From Streptomyces alanosinicus (GTDB taxonomy: Bacteria > Actinomycetota > Actinomycetes > Streptomycetales > Streptomycetaceae), in NCBI RefSeq assembly GCF_014650595.1, contig NZ_BMVG01000006.1, forward strand, positions 124,001-188,000: DNA of 64,000 bases. Reading direction: 5' to 3'. Shown piece after piece: positions 25,698-34,475 of the stretch. Under the pieces are notes generated by a model. That model was not told the DNA's origin and did no database searches. It saw nothing but the letters and a program-made list of their open reading frames with translations. The number at the start of each line of letters is the position of its first letter. Position 1 is the first letter of the stretch. The position numbers were made by a program, and so were the translations under genes.

Positions 25698-26254
25698 GAG
25701 CGCTCGTTCCTTTCCGTTGCACCGCTGGCAACACCGTGGTCCACATCACACCATGTGTCGATCACTTCACTGTGCGTACCTGCTGGCGCATCACGCTTCT
25801 GCGCACGCCAGGGGAACCCCAAAGGGTCGAGCATTGGGCCGCGCACACGTCCGTAGTGCGTCTATCAAAAACACGGTTGCGGCGCGGGGGTGGCGAAGTA
25901 TGGCGTTTTTGCCGTCGCGCGTGGTTCTCTCCGCCTCCGCCAGGGAGGATGGGGCTCGGCCGTCGGTGGCTATGACGCCCGGGTCCGTCGCCAGGTTCCG
26001 GGTAGCCCCCAACCACCCCTGGCCTTCTCCGAGTACGTACCCATCACGACCGCGGTGACGCTCTGTGCAGCAGTGCCAGTCGACCGCAATGAACCGTTAC
26101 CCGAGGCAGTTTTAAGCCAACTTGGTAGTAAGGCAAGGGGTTCGAAAGAAACCCTCGTCCACCTCATGGACACCAGGAATCCCCGCAGGACAATGCTGGA
26201 CATCCCCTCACGAGTGCGTGTACATGTGGAGACACTGCAGCGGCGCAGAATGAC
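25698..26254. other. Long upstream region between divergent genes
   Basis: 557 bp with locally low GC at 25850-25900 and 26085-26150 (TTTTAAGCCAACTTGGTAG). Short frames exist, but none has the third-position GC pattern of the real genes. It should contain the promoters of the prim-pol-like gene (left) and the phosphatase gene (right). I cannot assign specific boxes. Confidence 0.5.
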
Positions 26255-27709
26255 ATGGGGGTTTGCGATGCTTTTCAGCAATACGCACCGGTCTGGAAGC
26301 CGGACGCCATGAACGCCCCTCACCCTCCGAAAGTGGCCGGAATCGATCCAACGGTTCCGACGCCCGCACACACTGTCGCGCCCACCCCCCACGCTCCCGG
26401 CGCCACCGCCTCCCCGGACGCCCCGACCGTCCCGGCCCCGAACGCGCCCGCACCCGGCGCCCTCCTCCAGGACCGGCTGGCCGGCTGGGTCTCCGACCTC
26501 ACGACCCTCCACGAACTCACCGAGCGCCTGTCCCGCACACACGCCCTGGAGCCGGCCCTGCACGAGCTGCTGCGCGCCGGAGCCGCCCTCGTCGGCGCCC
26601 GCCGCGGCCTCGTCACCCTGGAACCCGGCGACGGACTCGGCCCCCGCACCACCCTCGGCCTCGGCCTCGGCCGCGCCGACCTCGGCCACATCGAGACCGT
26701 CCCGCGCGGCGCGCTGCCCTACGACACCGGCACGACCGCCGAGATCGTCCACCCGGACCTGCTCGCCGAGGACGGCCTCGACCCCCGGCACCGCGAGGTG
26801 GCCGCCCGCCTCCGCTACGCCGCCAGCTACGCCCTGCCCCTCGCCTCCGAGACCGCCGGCCGGCTCGGCGCCGCCGTATGGCTCTACGACGAACCGGCCG
26901 AGCCCCACGAACGCCAGCGGCATCTCGCCGGCCTCTACGTCCGGCACGCCACCGAGCACCTCGCCCGGCTGCTGGAGGTGGAACGCACCCGCGCGCGCGT
27001 GGCGACCATCACCGAGGAACTGCTGCCCACACGGCTGCCCCGGGTGCCCGGGATCCAGCTCGCCGCCCGGCACCGCACCGGCCCGCGCGGCGGCGGCGAC
27101 TGGTACGACGCGCTGCCGCTGCCGGACGCCGCGCTCGGCCTGTCCGTCGGCTCGGTCACCGGCTCGGGGCCGAGCGCGGTGGCCGCGATGGGCCGGCTGC
27201 GCGCCTCCCTGCGGGCGTACGCCGTGATGGAGGGCGAGGACCCGGTCGCCGTCCTGTCCGACCTGGAGCTGCTGCTGCGGCTGACCGAGCCCGCCCGCTC
27301 GGCCACCGCGCTGTTCGCCTACTGCGAGCCCGTCCTGCGCAAGGTCACCCTGGCCGGCGCCGGGCACAGCCCGCCGCTGCTGATCGGCGCGCGACGCACC
27401 GAGTTCGCCGAGACCTCCGTCTCCGCCCCGCTCGGCATGCTCGCCTGCTGGGAGGCGCCCAGCGTGGAGATCCAGGCCGAGCCCGGCGAGACGGTTCTGC
27501 TCTACACCGACGGGCTGCTGCACCGCACCGGCGACCCCATGGACCGGGCCTTCGCCCGGCTGCACGCGGCCGCGGCGGGCATCCCGCGCGGACTGCGCCA
27601 CGACCCCGGCGCCGTCGCCGACCACATCCTGAGCACCGTTCTTCCGGAGAGCCTGGATGCCGCCGACAGCGAGGAGGACGTGGTGGTGCTGGCGGCCCGC
27701 TTCGACTGA
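26255..27709 (+). CDS. GAF-PP2C (SpoIIE-type) serine phosphatase
   Basis: 484 residues. A Pro/Ala-rich N-terminus (1-70), a GAF domain (about 75-240), a linker, then a PP2C-type SpoIIE phosphatase domain (about 250-484) with RHRTGPRGGGDWYDALPL (metal Asp in GDWYDA), AGAGHSPPLL, LLYTDGLLHR and a terminal DDVVVLAARF-like EEDVVVLAARF. These enzymes dephosphorylate anti-anti-sigma factors in partner-switching systems. The start is ATG 26255 or, perhaps, ATG 26309 (NAPHPP), which drops 18 residues; neither has a strong ribosome site. RsbW-like kinases lie nearby at 22.1 and 30.8 kb. Confidence 0.88.
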   Translation: MGVCDAFQQYAPVWKPDAMNAPHPPKVAGIDPTVPTPAHTVAPTPHAPGATASPDAPTVPAPNAPAPGALLQDRLAGWVSDLTTLHELTERLSRTHALEPALHELLRAGAALVGARRGLVTLEPGDGLGPRTTLGLGLGRADLGHIETVPRGALPYDTGTTAEIVHPDLLAEDGLDPRHREVAARLRYAASYALPLASETAGRLGAAVWLYDEPAEPHERQRHLAGLYVRHATEHLARLLEVERTRARVATITEELLPTRLPRVPGIQLAARHRTGPRGGGDWYDALPLPDAALGLSVGSVTGSGPSAVAAMGRLRASLRAYAVMEGEDPVAVLSDLELLLRLTEPARSATALFAYCEPVLRKVTLAGAGHSPPLLIGARRTEFAETSVSAPLGMLACWEAPSVEIQAEPGETVLLYTDGLLHRTGDPMDRAFARLHAAAAGIPRGLRHDPGAVADHILSTVLPESLDAADSEEDVVVLAARFD

Positions 27710-27855
27710 GCCCACCTGTAATGACCGGGCATAACAGGGCATCCGGCCCCGCCCACTCCTGGTACGACCGTACGATGATGGTGGTCCCCGCTCGGCCACA
27801 AGCAGGAGCGTCGCGGGCCCCGGGGGAGATCACAAGGCGTATGGAGGAGGATCAC

Positions 27856-29340
27856 GTGTCCGACGAGCTCAACCCGGTCGTGCCCGACACCGCTACCGCG
27901 GAGGGCCCCGAGACCGAGTCCGAGGAGCCCATAAAGCAGCGGAAGAACGGCCTGTACCCAGGCGTCTCCGACGAGCTGGCCGAGAACATGCAGTCCGGCT
28001 GGGCCGACACGGAGCTGCGTGACCTGGAGCCGATCGCGCAGGCCACCGAGACCGCGCGCCGCCGCGCCGCGCTCTCCGCCCGCTTCCCTGGCGAGCGCCT
28101 GGTGATCCCGGCGGGCAACCTGAAGACCCGCTCGAACGACACCGAGTACGCCTTCCGCGCCTCCGTCGAGTACGCCTACCTCACCGGCAACCAGTCGGAG
28201 GACGGCGTCCTGGTCCTGGAGCCCACCGCCGAGGGCCACGAGGCGACGATCTACCTCCTGCCCCGCTCCGACCGCGAGAACGGCGAGTTCTGGCTCTCCG
28301 GCCAGGGCGAGCTGTGGGTCGGCCGCCGGCACTCCCTCACCGAGTCCGAGGCGCTGTACGGCATCCCGGCCTCCGACGTGCGCGAGCTGGCGGAGAAGCT
28401 GACGGCGGCCACCGGCCCGGTCCGCGTGGTGCGCGGCCACGACGCCGGCATCGAGGCGGCCCTCACCGACAAGGTCACCGCCGAGCGCGACGAGGAGCTG
28501 CGCGTCTTCCTCTCCGAGGCCCGGCTGGTCAAGGACGCGTTCGAGATCGGCGAGCTGCAGAAGGCCGTCGACTCCACGGTGCGCGGCTTCGAGGACGTCG
28601 TGAAGGTCCTCGACAAGGCCGAGGCCACGAGCGAGCGCTACATCGAGGGCACGTTCTTCCTCCGCGCCCGGGTAGAGGGCAACGACGTCGGCTACGGTTC
28701 CATCTGCGCCGCCGGCCCGCACGCCTGCACCCTGCACTGGGTGCGCAACGACGGGCCGGTCCGCTCCGGCGACCTGCTCCTGCTCGACGCCGGCGTGGAG
28801 ACGCACACCCTCTACACCGCCGACGTCACGCGCACGCTGCCGATCAACGGCACGTACACCGAGATCCAGAAGAAGATCTACGACGCGGTGTACGAGGCCC
28901 AGGAGGCCGGTATCGCGGCCGTACAGCCGGGCGCCAAGTACCGCGACTTCCACGACGCCGCCCAGCATGTGCTCGCCGAGAGGCTCGTCGAGTGGGGCCT
29001 GGTCGAGGGCCCGGTCGAGCGGGTCCTGGAGCTGGGTCTGCAGCGCCGCTGGACCCTGCACGGCACCGGCCACATGCTCGGCCTGGACGTCCACGACTGC
29101 GCCGCCGCGCGGACCGAGACGTATGTGGAGGGCGTCCTGGAGCCGGGCATGGTGCTGACGGTCGAGCCGGGACTGTACTTCCAGGCCGACGACCTGACCG
29201 TGCCCGAGGAGTACCGGGGCATCGGCGTCCGCATCGAGGACGACATCCTGGTGACCGAGGACGGCAACCGAAACCTTTCGGCCGGGCTGCCGCGGCGCTC
29301 CGACGAGGTCGAGGCGTGGATGGGTTCGCTGAAGGGCTGA
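27856..29340 (+). CDS. pepP: Xaa-Pro aminopeptidase (aminopeptidase P)
   Basis: 494 residues from GTG 27856, placed five bases after GGAGGAGG; the ATG at 27841 overlaps that ribosome site. Pita-bread M24B peptidase: N-terminal AMP_N domain (PAGNLKTRSNDTEYAFR) and C-terminal catalytic domain with ligands in LLLDAGVE and YTADVTRTLP (two Asp), HGTGHMLGLDVHD (His), VEPGLYF (Glu) and RIEDDILVT (Glu). It binds two Mn ions and removes N-terminal residues before proline. An acidic N-terminal tail of about 40 residues is typical of the Streptomyces enzyme. It is followed by a terminator. Confidence 0.95.
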   Translation: MSDELNPVVPDTATAEGPETESEEPIKQRKNGLYPGVSDELAENMQSGWADTELRDLEPIAQATETARRRAALSARFPGERLVIPAGNLKTRSNDTEYAFRASVEYAYLTGNQSEDGVLVLEPTAEGHEATIYLLPRSDRENGEFWLSGQGELWVGRRHSLTESEALYGIPASDVRELAEKLTAATGPVRVVRGHDAGIEAALTDKVTAERDEELRVFLSEARLVKDAFEIGELQKAVDSTVRGFEDVVKVLDKAEATSERYIEGTFFLRARVEGNDVGYGSICAAGPHACTLHWVRNDGPVRSGDLLLLDAGVETHTLYTADVTRTLPINGTYTEIQKKIYDAVYEAQEAGIAAVQPGAKYRDFHDAAQHVLAERLVEWGLVEGPVERVLELGLQRRWTLHGTGHMLGLDVHDCAAARTETYVEGVLEPGMVLTVEPGLYFQADDLTVPEEYRGIGVRIEDDILVTEDGNRNLSAGLPRRSDEVEAWMGSLKG

Positions 29341-29350
29341 CCTCTAGTTC

Positions 29351-29383
29351 AATGGCCGGGTACCGGGCAGGTGCCCGGCCATT
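29351..29383 (+). terminator. Terminator after pepP
   Basis: 10-bp stem AATGGCCGGG / CCCGGCCATT with a 13-base loop, 10 bp after the stop. Confidence 0.8.
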
Positions 29384-29407
29384 CGCGTGCCTGGGGGGAA
29401 GGTTCTC

Positions 29408-30772
29408 GTGAGCGACTTCTGGTCCGGTGTCGGTGTCGATCTGCACCTGGAGCCGGACTCGGCGGACGGCCGCCGGATCGGGCTGGAGCGGGCCCTGCGG
29501 GACGCCGTGCGGGACGGGCGGCTCGCCCCGGGGACCTGGCTGCCGGCCACCCGGCGCCTCGCCACCGAACTCGGCATCTCACGCGGCACCGCCAAGGCCG
29601 CCTACGACCAGCTCGTCGCCGAGGGATATCTGACGGCACGCCAGGGCTCGGGCACCCGCGTCGCCGAACTGCCGGCCGTGGAGTCGACGGCACCCGGCAC
29701 GGCGGCACGCACGCGTGCCCCGCGTTTCGATCTGCGCCCCGGCAGCCCGGACGTCGGCGCGTTCCCCGCGGCCGCCTGGCTGCGGGCGCTGCGCCGGGCC
29801 ATCGCGACGGCGCCCTCACTGGCGTACGACTACGGCGACCCGCGCGGCCGGATCGAGCTGCGTACGGCGCTCTCCGGCTATCTGGGCCGGGCGCGGGGGG
29901 TGCTCGCGCCGCCGGAACGGATCGTCATCACCTCCGGGTACGTCCAGGGCCTCGCGCTCCTGACCCGCGTGCTCGACGGCGCCGTCGTCGCCATGGAGGA
30001 CCCCGGGCTGCCGTTCCACCGGGAGGTGGTGCGGCGCAACGGCGGAACGGTTCTGCCGGTGCCGGTCGACGCGCGCGGGGTGCGCCCCGAGCGGCTGGGC
30101 GAGGCGGCCGCCGTGGTGGTCACCCCGGCGCACCAGTACCCGACCGGGGTGACCCTGCACCCGGAGCGACGGCGGGCGCTCGGCGACTGGGCACGCACGC
30201 GTGGCGGGCTGATCGTCGAGGACGACTACGACGGGGAGTTCCGCTACGACCGCCAGCCGGTGGGCGCGTTGCAGGGCATGGCGCCCGGCCATGTGGTGTA
30301 CCTGGGTACCGCCTCCAAGACGCTCGGCCCGGCGCTGCGGCTCGGCTGGATGGTGCTGCCGCAGCGGCTGGTCGACCCGGTCGCCGACGCCAAGCTGCAC
30401 AGCGACCACCACACCGAGACCATCGGCCAGCTCGCGCTCGCCGAGCTGATCGACAGCCATGCCTACGACCGGCATGTGCGCGCGTGCCGGCTGCGCTACC
30501 GGCGCCGCCGGGACCAGTTGCTGGACCGGCTGGGGGCGGGCCGCGGCGTGCACGGGATCGCGGCCGGGCTGCACGCGCTGATCGACGTACCCGACGAGGC
30601 CGGGGTACTGGCCCGCGCGGAAGCGGAAGGCCTTGCCCTCGGCGTCCTCGGCGACCACTGGCACACCCCCGGCCCCGGCCGCCCGCAGGGCCTGGTCGTC
30701 GGCTACGGCACACCCCGCGAGCGGGCGTATCCGGAGGCCCTGGAGTTGCTGGCGAAGGTGCTGGACGGCTGA
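29408..30772 (+). CDS. MocR-type regulator (GntR HTH plus aminotransferase-like domain)
   Basis: 454 residues from GTG 29408, with GGAAGG five bases upstream. The N-terminal winged helix (about 20-90: RLATELGISRGTAKAAYDQLVAEGYLTARQGSGTRVAE) is joined by a linker to a fold-type I PLP domain with the PLP lysine in GTASKTLGPALRLGW and DDYDGEFRYDR. MocR/PdxR proteins sense PLP or amino compounds and usually control a neighbouring vitamin B6 or amino-acid gene. No such gene is adjacent here, so its target is elsewhere or it regulates itself. Confidence 0.92.
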   Translation: MSDFWSGVGVDLHLEPDSADGRRIGLERALRDAVRDGRLAPGTWLPATRRLATELGISRGTAKAAYDQLVAEGYLTARQGSGTRVAELPAVESTAPGTAARTRAPRFDLRPGSPDVGAFPAAAWLRALRRAIATAPSLAYDYGDPRGRIELRTALSGYLGRARGVLAPPERIVITSGYVQGLALLTRVLDGAVVAMEDPGLPFHREVVRRNGGTVLPVPVDARGVRPERLGEAAAVVVTPAHQYPTGVTLHPERRRALGDWARTRGGLIVEDDYDGEFRYDRQPVGALQGMAPGHVVYLGTASKTLGPALRLGWMVLPQRLVDPVADAKLHSDHHTETIGQLALAELIDSHAYDRHVRACRLRYRRRRDQLLDRLGAGRGVHGIAAGLHALIDVPDEAGVLARAEAEGLALGVLGDHWHTPGPGRPQGLVVGYGTPRERAYPEALELLAKVLDG

Positions 30773-30777
30773 ACCGC

Positions 30778-31224
30778 TCAAGCGCTGAGCAGGGACGGAT
30801 CCTTCCGCCATTTGAGGATCTTGTCGAAGCTGACCACCGTGCCGCCCCGGCCCGGCTTGGCGCCGATCTGGACATGATCGGTGAGTTCGCGGATCAGACA
30901 CAGCCCCCGGCCGTGCTCGGCGTCCACGTGGGCGGGGCGGATCTCCTGCGGACGCGGGAGCCCCGGTCCGGAATCGGCAACCTCGATACGGCACTTCTCG
31001 CCGTCGAGATACGCGGTCACCCGGTACGCCCCCGAGGAGCCGCCCTGCGGGGTGCGGCCGCCGTGCTCGACGGCGTTCGCGCAGGCCTCGCTCAGGGCGA
31101 CGGAGAGGTCGTAGGAGATCTCGGGGTCGACGCCCGCCGTCTCCATGGTGCCGATGAGCAGCCGCCGGGCGAGCGGCACGCTCGCGGCCTCGCGCCGCAG
31201 ATGGAGTGACCACCAGATGCTCAT
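30778..31224 (-). CDS. RsbW-like anti-sigma/ATP-binding protein
   Basis: 148 residues, a bare HATPase_c domain: N-box SVALSEACANAVEHGG, G1 EVADSGPGLP, G2 EHGRGLCLIREL. AGGAGG stands seven bases before the ATG. It is closely packed against the convergent MocR gene (5 bp between stops). A SpoIIE-type phosphatase at 26.3 kb and another such ATPase at 22.1 kb make a partner-switch role likely, but no sigma factor is adjacent. Confidence 0.88.
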   Translation of the reverse strand: MSIWWSLHLRREAASVPLARRLLIGTMETAGVDPEISYDLSVALSEACANAVEHGGRTPQGGSSGAYRVTAYLDGEKCRIEVADSGPGLPRPQEIRPAHVDAEHGRGLCLIRELTDHVQIGAKPGRGGTVVSFDKILKWRKDPSLLSA

Positions 31225-31436
31225 GCTCCAGCCTCCTGGCCGCGGCTCGACATACCGATACGTATTGCCGCCCATAGGGGGCCGTAAGCACACCGTTGAC
31301 GTGACTCCGCCCATACAGCCGATGCGCGGCGGGAGGAATCGGTGTATGAGGGGCGATGTATGCGGGGCGGCGGGTTCGCGATCCCGCGGCCCTGCCGTAG
31401 GGGGCCGATAAGCCCAGTGGGATGATGGGCCCCGCC

Positions 31437-32297
31437 ATGACTGCCCCCCACCCGCGCACGGCGCGTCCCGGAGCCGGGCTCCGGATCCTGCGGGCCGCGG
31501 TGTTCGCCGCGGTCTGCGTCGCGCTGGCCGCGTGCGGGCACGCCCTCGCCTCCTGCGCGAGCGTGCCGCTGTGGACGCTGGGCGCGGGATTCCTCGGCTG
31601 TCTGCTGCTCGTGGTGCCGCTCGCCGGGCGGGCCCGCTCGCTGCCCGGCATCGCCGCGCTCCTCGCGTTCGGCCAGACCGCCCTGCACATGCTGTTCGGG
31701 CTGGGCCAGCACGGGGCCGCCATGGTCTCGGGCGGCAGGGTCTCGGGCGGCATGGCGATGGGAGCACCGGGTGCGCGCGGCTCCTCGGTGAGCGATGCCA
31801 CGCTGGTCGAGCAGGCCGCGCGGTTCCTGTGCGGGTCGAGCCCCGCCGCGCTCACCCCCGGGCGCGCCTACCACGTCCTGCTCGCCGCCCACCTCATCGA
31901 CCGCTCGGGCCGGCCCCTGACCCTGCCGGGCGGCATGCCCCACGCGGACGGCACCACCGGCTCCTTCGCCGCGCTGCTGCCCTCGCTGCCGATGCTGCTC
32001 GGTCACACGCTCGCGGCCGTCGCCGCGGGCTGGCTGCTGCGCCGCGGCGACCTGGCGCTGCTGCGGCTGATCGAGCTGTCGGCGCATGGAGTCGCGGAGG
32101 GGGCCCTCGTGCGATCCCTGCGCGCGGCGCTCGCGCTGACGCGCGCTCTGTGCGCCGGACTGCTCCCCGCCTCCGGGCCCGGCCCGCTCGGCCGTCGTGC
32201 GGCCCGGGACGAGCCGCCCGCCCCGCGCACCAGCGCACTCCAGCACACGGTGATCCGGCGCGGCCCGCCCGTCGCCGGCTTCCGTCTCGCCGCCTGA
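31437..32297 (+). CDS. Multi-pass membrane protein of the copper cluster
   Basis: 286 residues (ATG 31437; ATG 31422 is an alternative). Four to five hydrophobic segments are visible: AAVFAAVCVALAACGHALA, LWTLGAGFLGCLLLVVPLAG, a His/Met-bearing segment with HMLFGLGQHGAAMVSGGR and GGMAMG, and LPMLLGHTLAAVAAGWLL. The Met/His-rich loop could bind copper. The gene opens a rightward run with YcnI, Sco, ECuC, CopC-CopD and DtpA, all linked to copper handling, so a role in metal transport or sensing is a reasonable inference. The family is uncharacterised. Confidence 0.75.
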   Translation: MTAPHPRTARPGAGLRILRAAVFAAVCVALAACGHALASCASVPLWTLGAGFLGCLLLVVPLAGRARSLPGIAALLAFGQTALHMLFGLGQHGAAMVSGGRVSGGMAMGAPGARGSSVSDATLVEQAARFLCGSSPAALTPGRAYHVLLAAHLIDRSGRPLTLPGGMPHADGTTGSFAALLPSLPMLLGHTLAAVAAGWLLRRGDLALLRLIELSAHGVAEGALVRSLRAALALTRALCAGLLPASGPGPLGRRAARDEPPAPRTSALQHTVIRRGPPVAGFRLAA

Positions 32298-32455
32298 CGC
32301 GACGCGCGCGCCACTCCACCGAGGGCTGCCGCCGTCGCGCGGCACGCACGCGTGCCCCCTGTCCGGCCGCTTCGAGCGGCACGGACCCCGCGCACGCGTA
32401 CCTCGCTTCGTCACCGGAACTCACACCGGAACTCTCAGAGTGGAGTGCTCCTGCC

Positions 32456-33202
32456 ATGCAGGCTTCTCGTATCGCCTCGCGTCTCGCCGCCGCCACCGCC
32501 GTCGCGGGCACGGCCGTCCTCGCACTGTCCGCGCCCGCCTTCGCGCATGTCACCGTGCAGCCCGAGGGCACCGCGGCCAAGGGCGGCTACGCGGTCGTCG
32601 ACTTCAAGGTCCCCAACGAGCGCGACAAGGCCTCGACCACCAAGGTCGAGGTCAACTTCCCGACCGGCCAGCCGCTCGCCTCGGTCATGCCCGAGCCCGT
32701 CCCGGGCTGGAGCGTGAAGGTCACCAAGTCCAAGCTGGACAAGCCGTTGACCCTGCACGGCGAGAAGATCGACGAGGCCGTCACCAAGGTCACCTGGACC
32801 GCCGCCGACGGCAAGGGCATCCAGCCCGGCTACTTCCAGAAGTTCCCCCTCTCCGTCGGCGCCCTGCCCGAGAACACCGACCAGCTCGTGTTCAAGGCCC
32901 TGCAGACGTACTCGGACAACGAGGTCGTGCGCTGGATCGAGGCACCGCGGGCCGGCCAGGACGAGCCGGAGAACCCGGCACCGGTGCTGCAGCTGTCCGC
33001 CGCGGGCGACGACCACCACGGCACGGCGAACGCCAAGGACACCTCCGACAAGAGCGAGAACAGCGAGAACACGGCCGCCGCCGCGGACTCCGGCTCGCAT
33101 GACACCGACACCACCGCGCGCGTGCTCGGCGTGGTCGGCATCGTCGTCGGCGCCGCGGGCGTCGCCTACGGCGTCCTCGCGGGCCGCCGCCGGACCGCCT
33201 GA
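32456..33202 (+). CDS. YcnI-like copper-binding membrane protein (DUF1775)
   Basis: 248 residues. A signal peptide is cut after SAPAFA, leaving His as the first mature residue (HVTVQPEG). In YcnI proteins this N-terminal His forms a mono-histidine copper site together with an acidic residue and Trp. The DUF1775 domain covers about 30-180 (GYAVVDFKVPNERD, PGWSVKV, YFQKFPLSVGALP). After a charged, low-complexity spacer there is a C-terminal membrane helix (VVGIVVGAAGVAYGVLAG) and a basic RRR anchor. It is the second gene of the copper cluster and probably delivers or stores extracytoplasmic copper. Confidence 0.9.
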   Translation: MQASRIASRLAAATAVAGTAVLALSAPAFAHVTVQPEGTAAKGGYAVVDFKVPNERDKASTTKVEVNFPTGQPLASVMPEPVPGWSVKVTKSKLDKPLTLHGEKIDEAVTKVTWTAADGKGIQPGYFQKFPLSVGALPENTDQLVFKALQTYSDNEVVRWIEAPRAGQDEPENPAPVLQLSAAGDDHHGTANAKDTSDKSENSENTAAAADSGSHDTDTTARVLGVVGIVVGAAGVAYGVLAGRRRTA

Positions 33203-33302
33203 GCCCCACCGTCCGTACCGCGCACAGGGGCCGTGCAACGCTGTCGTGGCTGTCGTACGCCCCCGGTGCGCGCCGGAGTACTCACATCTGGGACATTTTT
33301 CT

Positions 33303-33956
33303 ATGCGCAAGAAGACGTTCGCCGCGGCCGCGCTGCTCGCCGCCGCCACCTTGACCCTGTCCGCCTGCGGCAACGGGAAGGACGACAAGTCGCCGGTCTC
33401 GGTGGTCTCGGAGGAGTCCGGCTCGGGCAAGGCCGCCACCGTCCTCGACCAGCCCTTCGACAAGCCGGACCTCGTCCTCACGGACACGCACGGCAAGAAG
33501 TACGACCTCCGCAAGGAGACCCAGGGCCATCCGACCCTGGTCTACTTCGGCTACACCCACTGCCCCGACATCTGCCCGACGACGATGAGCAACATCGCCG
33601 TCGCCAAGAAGGCGCTGCCCAAGGCCGAGCAGGACAATCTGAAGGTCGTGTTCGTCACCACCGACCCCGGCCGCGACACCCCGGCCGAGCTGGGCAAGTG
33701 GCTCAAGGGCATCGACCCCCAGTTCATCGGCCTGACCGGGAACTTCGCCACCATCCAGGCCGGCGCCCGCTCCCTCGGCATCTCCGTGGAGCCGACGTCG
33801 AAGGACAAGAACGGCAAGCTCGTCTCCGTCCACGGCACCCAGGTCATCGCCTTCTCCCCGAAGACGAACGGCGGTTACGTCCTCTACGGCGAGCAGGCCA
33901 CGGTCGACGACTACACCAAGGACCTGCCCAAGCTCGTGCAGGGGGCGAACCCGTGA
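33303..33956 (+). CDS. sco: Sco-type copper chaperone lipoprotein
   Basis: 217 residues. Lipoprotein signal peptide with lipobox LSAC. Thioredoxin-like SCO1/SenC domain with copper ligands C-x3-C in HCPDICPTTMSN and the distal His in VHGTQVIAFS. In S. lividans the Sco protein passes copper to the cytochrome oxidase CuA site and to the cell-surface oxidase GlxA that drives morphological development. Its stop overlaps the GTG of the ECuC gene (GTGA), so the two are translationally coupled. Confidence 0.95.
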   Translation: MRKKTFAAAALLAAATLTLSACGNGKDDKSPVSVVSEESGSGKAATVLDQPFDKPDLVLTDTHGKKYDLRKETQGHPTLVYFGYTHCPDICPTTMSNIAVAKKALPKAEQDNLKVVFVTTDPGRDTPAELGKWLKGIDPQFIGLTGNFATIQAGARSLGISVEPTSKDKNGKLVSVHGTQVIAFSPKTNGGYVLYGEQATVDDYTKDLPKLVQGANP

Positions 33957-34459
33957 GGCGCCGTTCCGCCATCATGACCACGGCCACCGCGCTCGCCGGC
34001 GCGCTGGCCCTCGCCGGCTGCTCGGACTCGGGGGCGAAGTCCGGCTCAGGCTCCGGCTCTGGTTCCGGCTCCCGCTCCGCGGCGAAGGCCGAGCTGTCGG
34101 TCAGCGGGTCGTACATACCGCAGCCGGTCTCCGCCGACATGGCCGCCGGCTTTCTGACGATCACCAACAAGGGCGGCGCCAAGGACGAGCTGACCTCGGT
34201 GAGCAGCGCCGCCGCCGGCCAGGTCACCATGCACAGCACCACCGGCGGCGCCATGCGGGAGCAGATCTCCTTCGCCATACCCGCCCACGGTCAACTCGTG
34301 TTCAAAAGCGGTGGCAACCATCTGATGTTCGAGAAGCTGAAGCGCAAGCCGAAGCAGGGCCAGACGGTCACCGTGAAGCTCACCTTCGCCACGTCCGGGC
34401 CCCTCACCGTCGAGATGCCGGTGGAGTCCGCCACGTACAACCCGTCGACCGGCCACTGA
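33953..34459 (+). CDS. ecuC: PCuAC-type extracytoplasmic copper chaperone (ECuC)
   Basis: 168 residues. Lipoprotein signal with ALAGC lipobox, a Ser/Gly spacer, then a PCuAC (DUF461) domain. The copper motif is visible: VTMHSTTGGAMRE with His and Met, then GGNHLMF with His and Met. It receives copper and hands it to Sco next door. The GTG start overlaps the sco stop. Domain length is standard for the family. Confidence 0.93.
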   Translation: MRRRSAIMTTATALAGALALAGCSDSGAKSGSGSGSGSGSRSAAKAELSVSGSYIPQPVSADMAAGFLTITNKGGAKDELTSVSSAAAGQVTMHSTTGGAMREQISFAIPAHGQLVFKSGGNHLMFEKLKRKPKQGQTVTVKLTFATSGPLTVEMPVESATYNPSTGH

Positions 34460-34475
34460 GGGAGGGACCACTACC

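Noticed and set aside
26263..29340. 1025-residue plus-strand frame spanning the phosphatase and pepP genes
   Set aside because: The first half is an out-of-frame Arg/Pro-rich shadow; it only becomes PepP in the last 494 residues, from GTG 27856.
31894..32580. Minus-strand gene opposite the copper-cluster start
   Set aside because: Arg/Ala-rich shadow; the plus strand has a signal peptide and DUF1775 domain.
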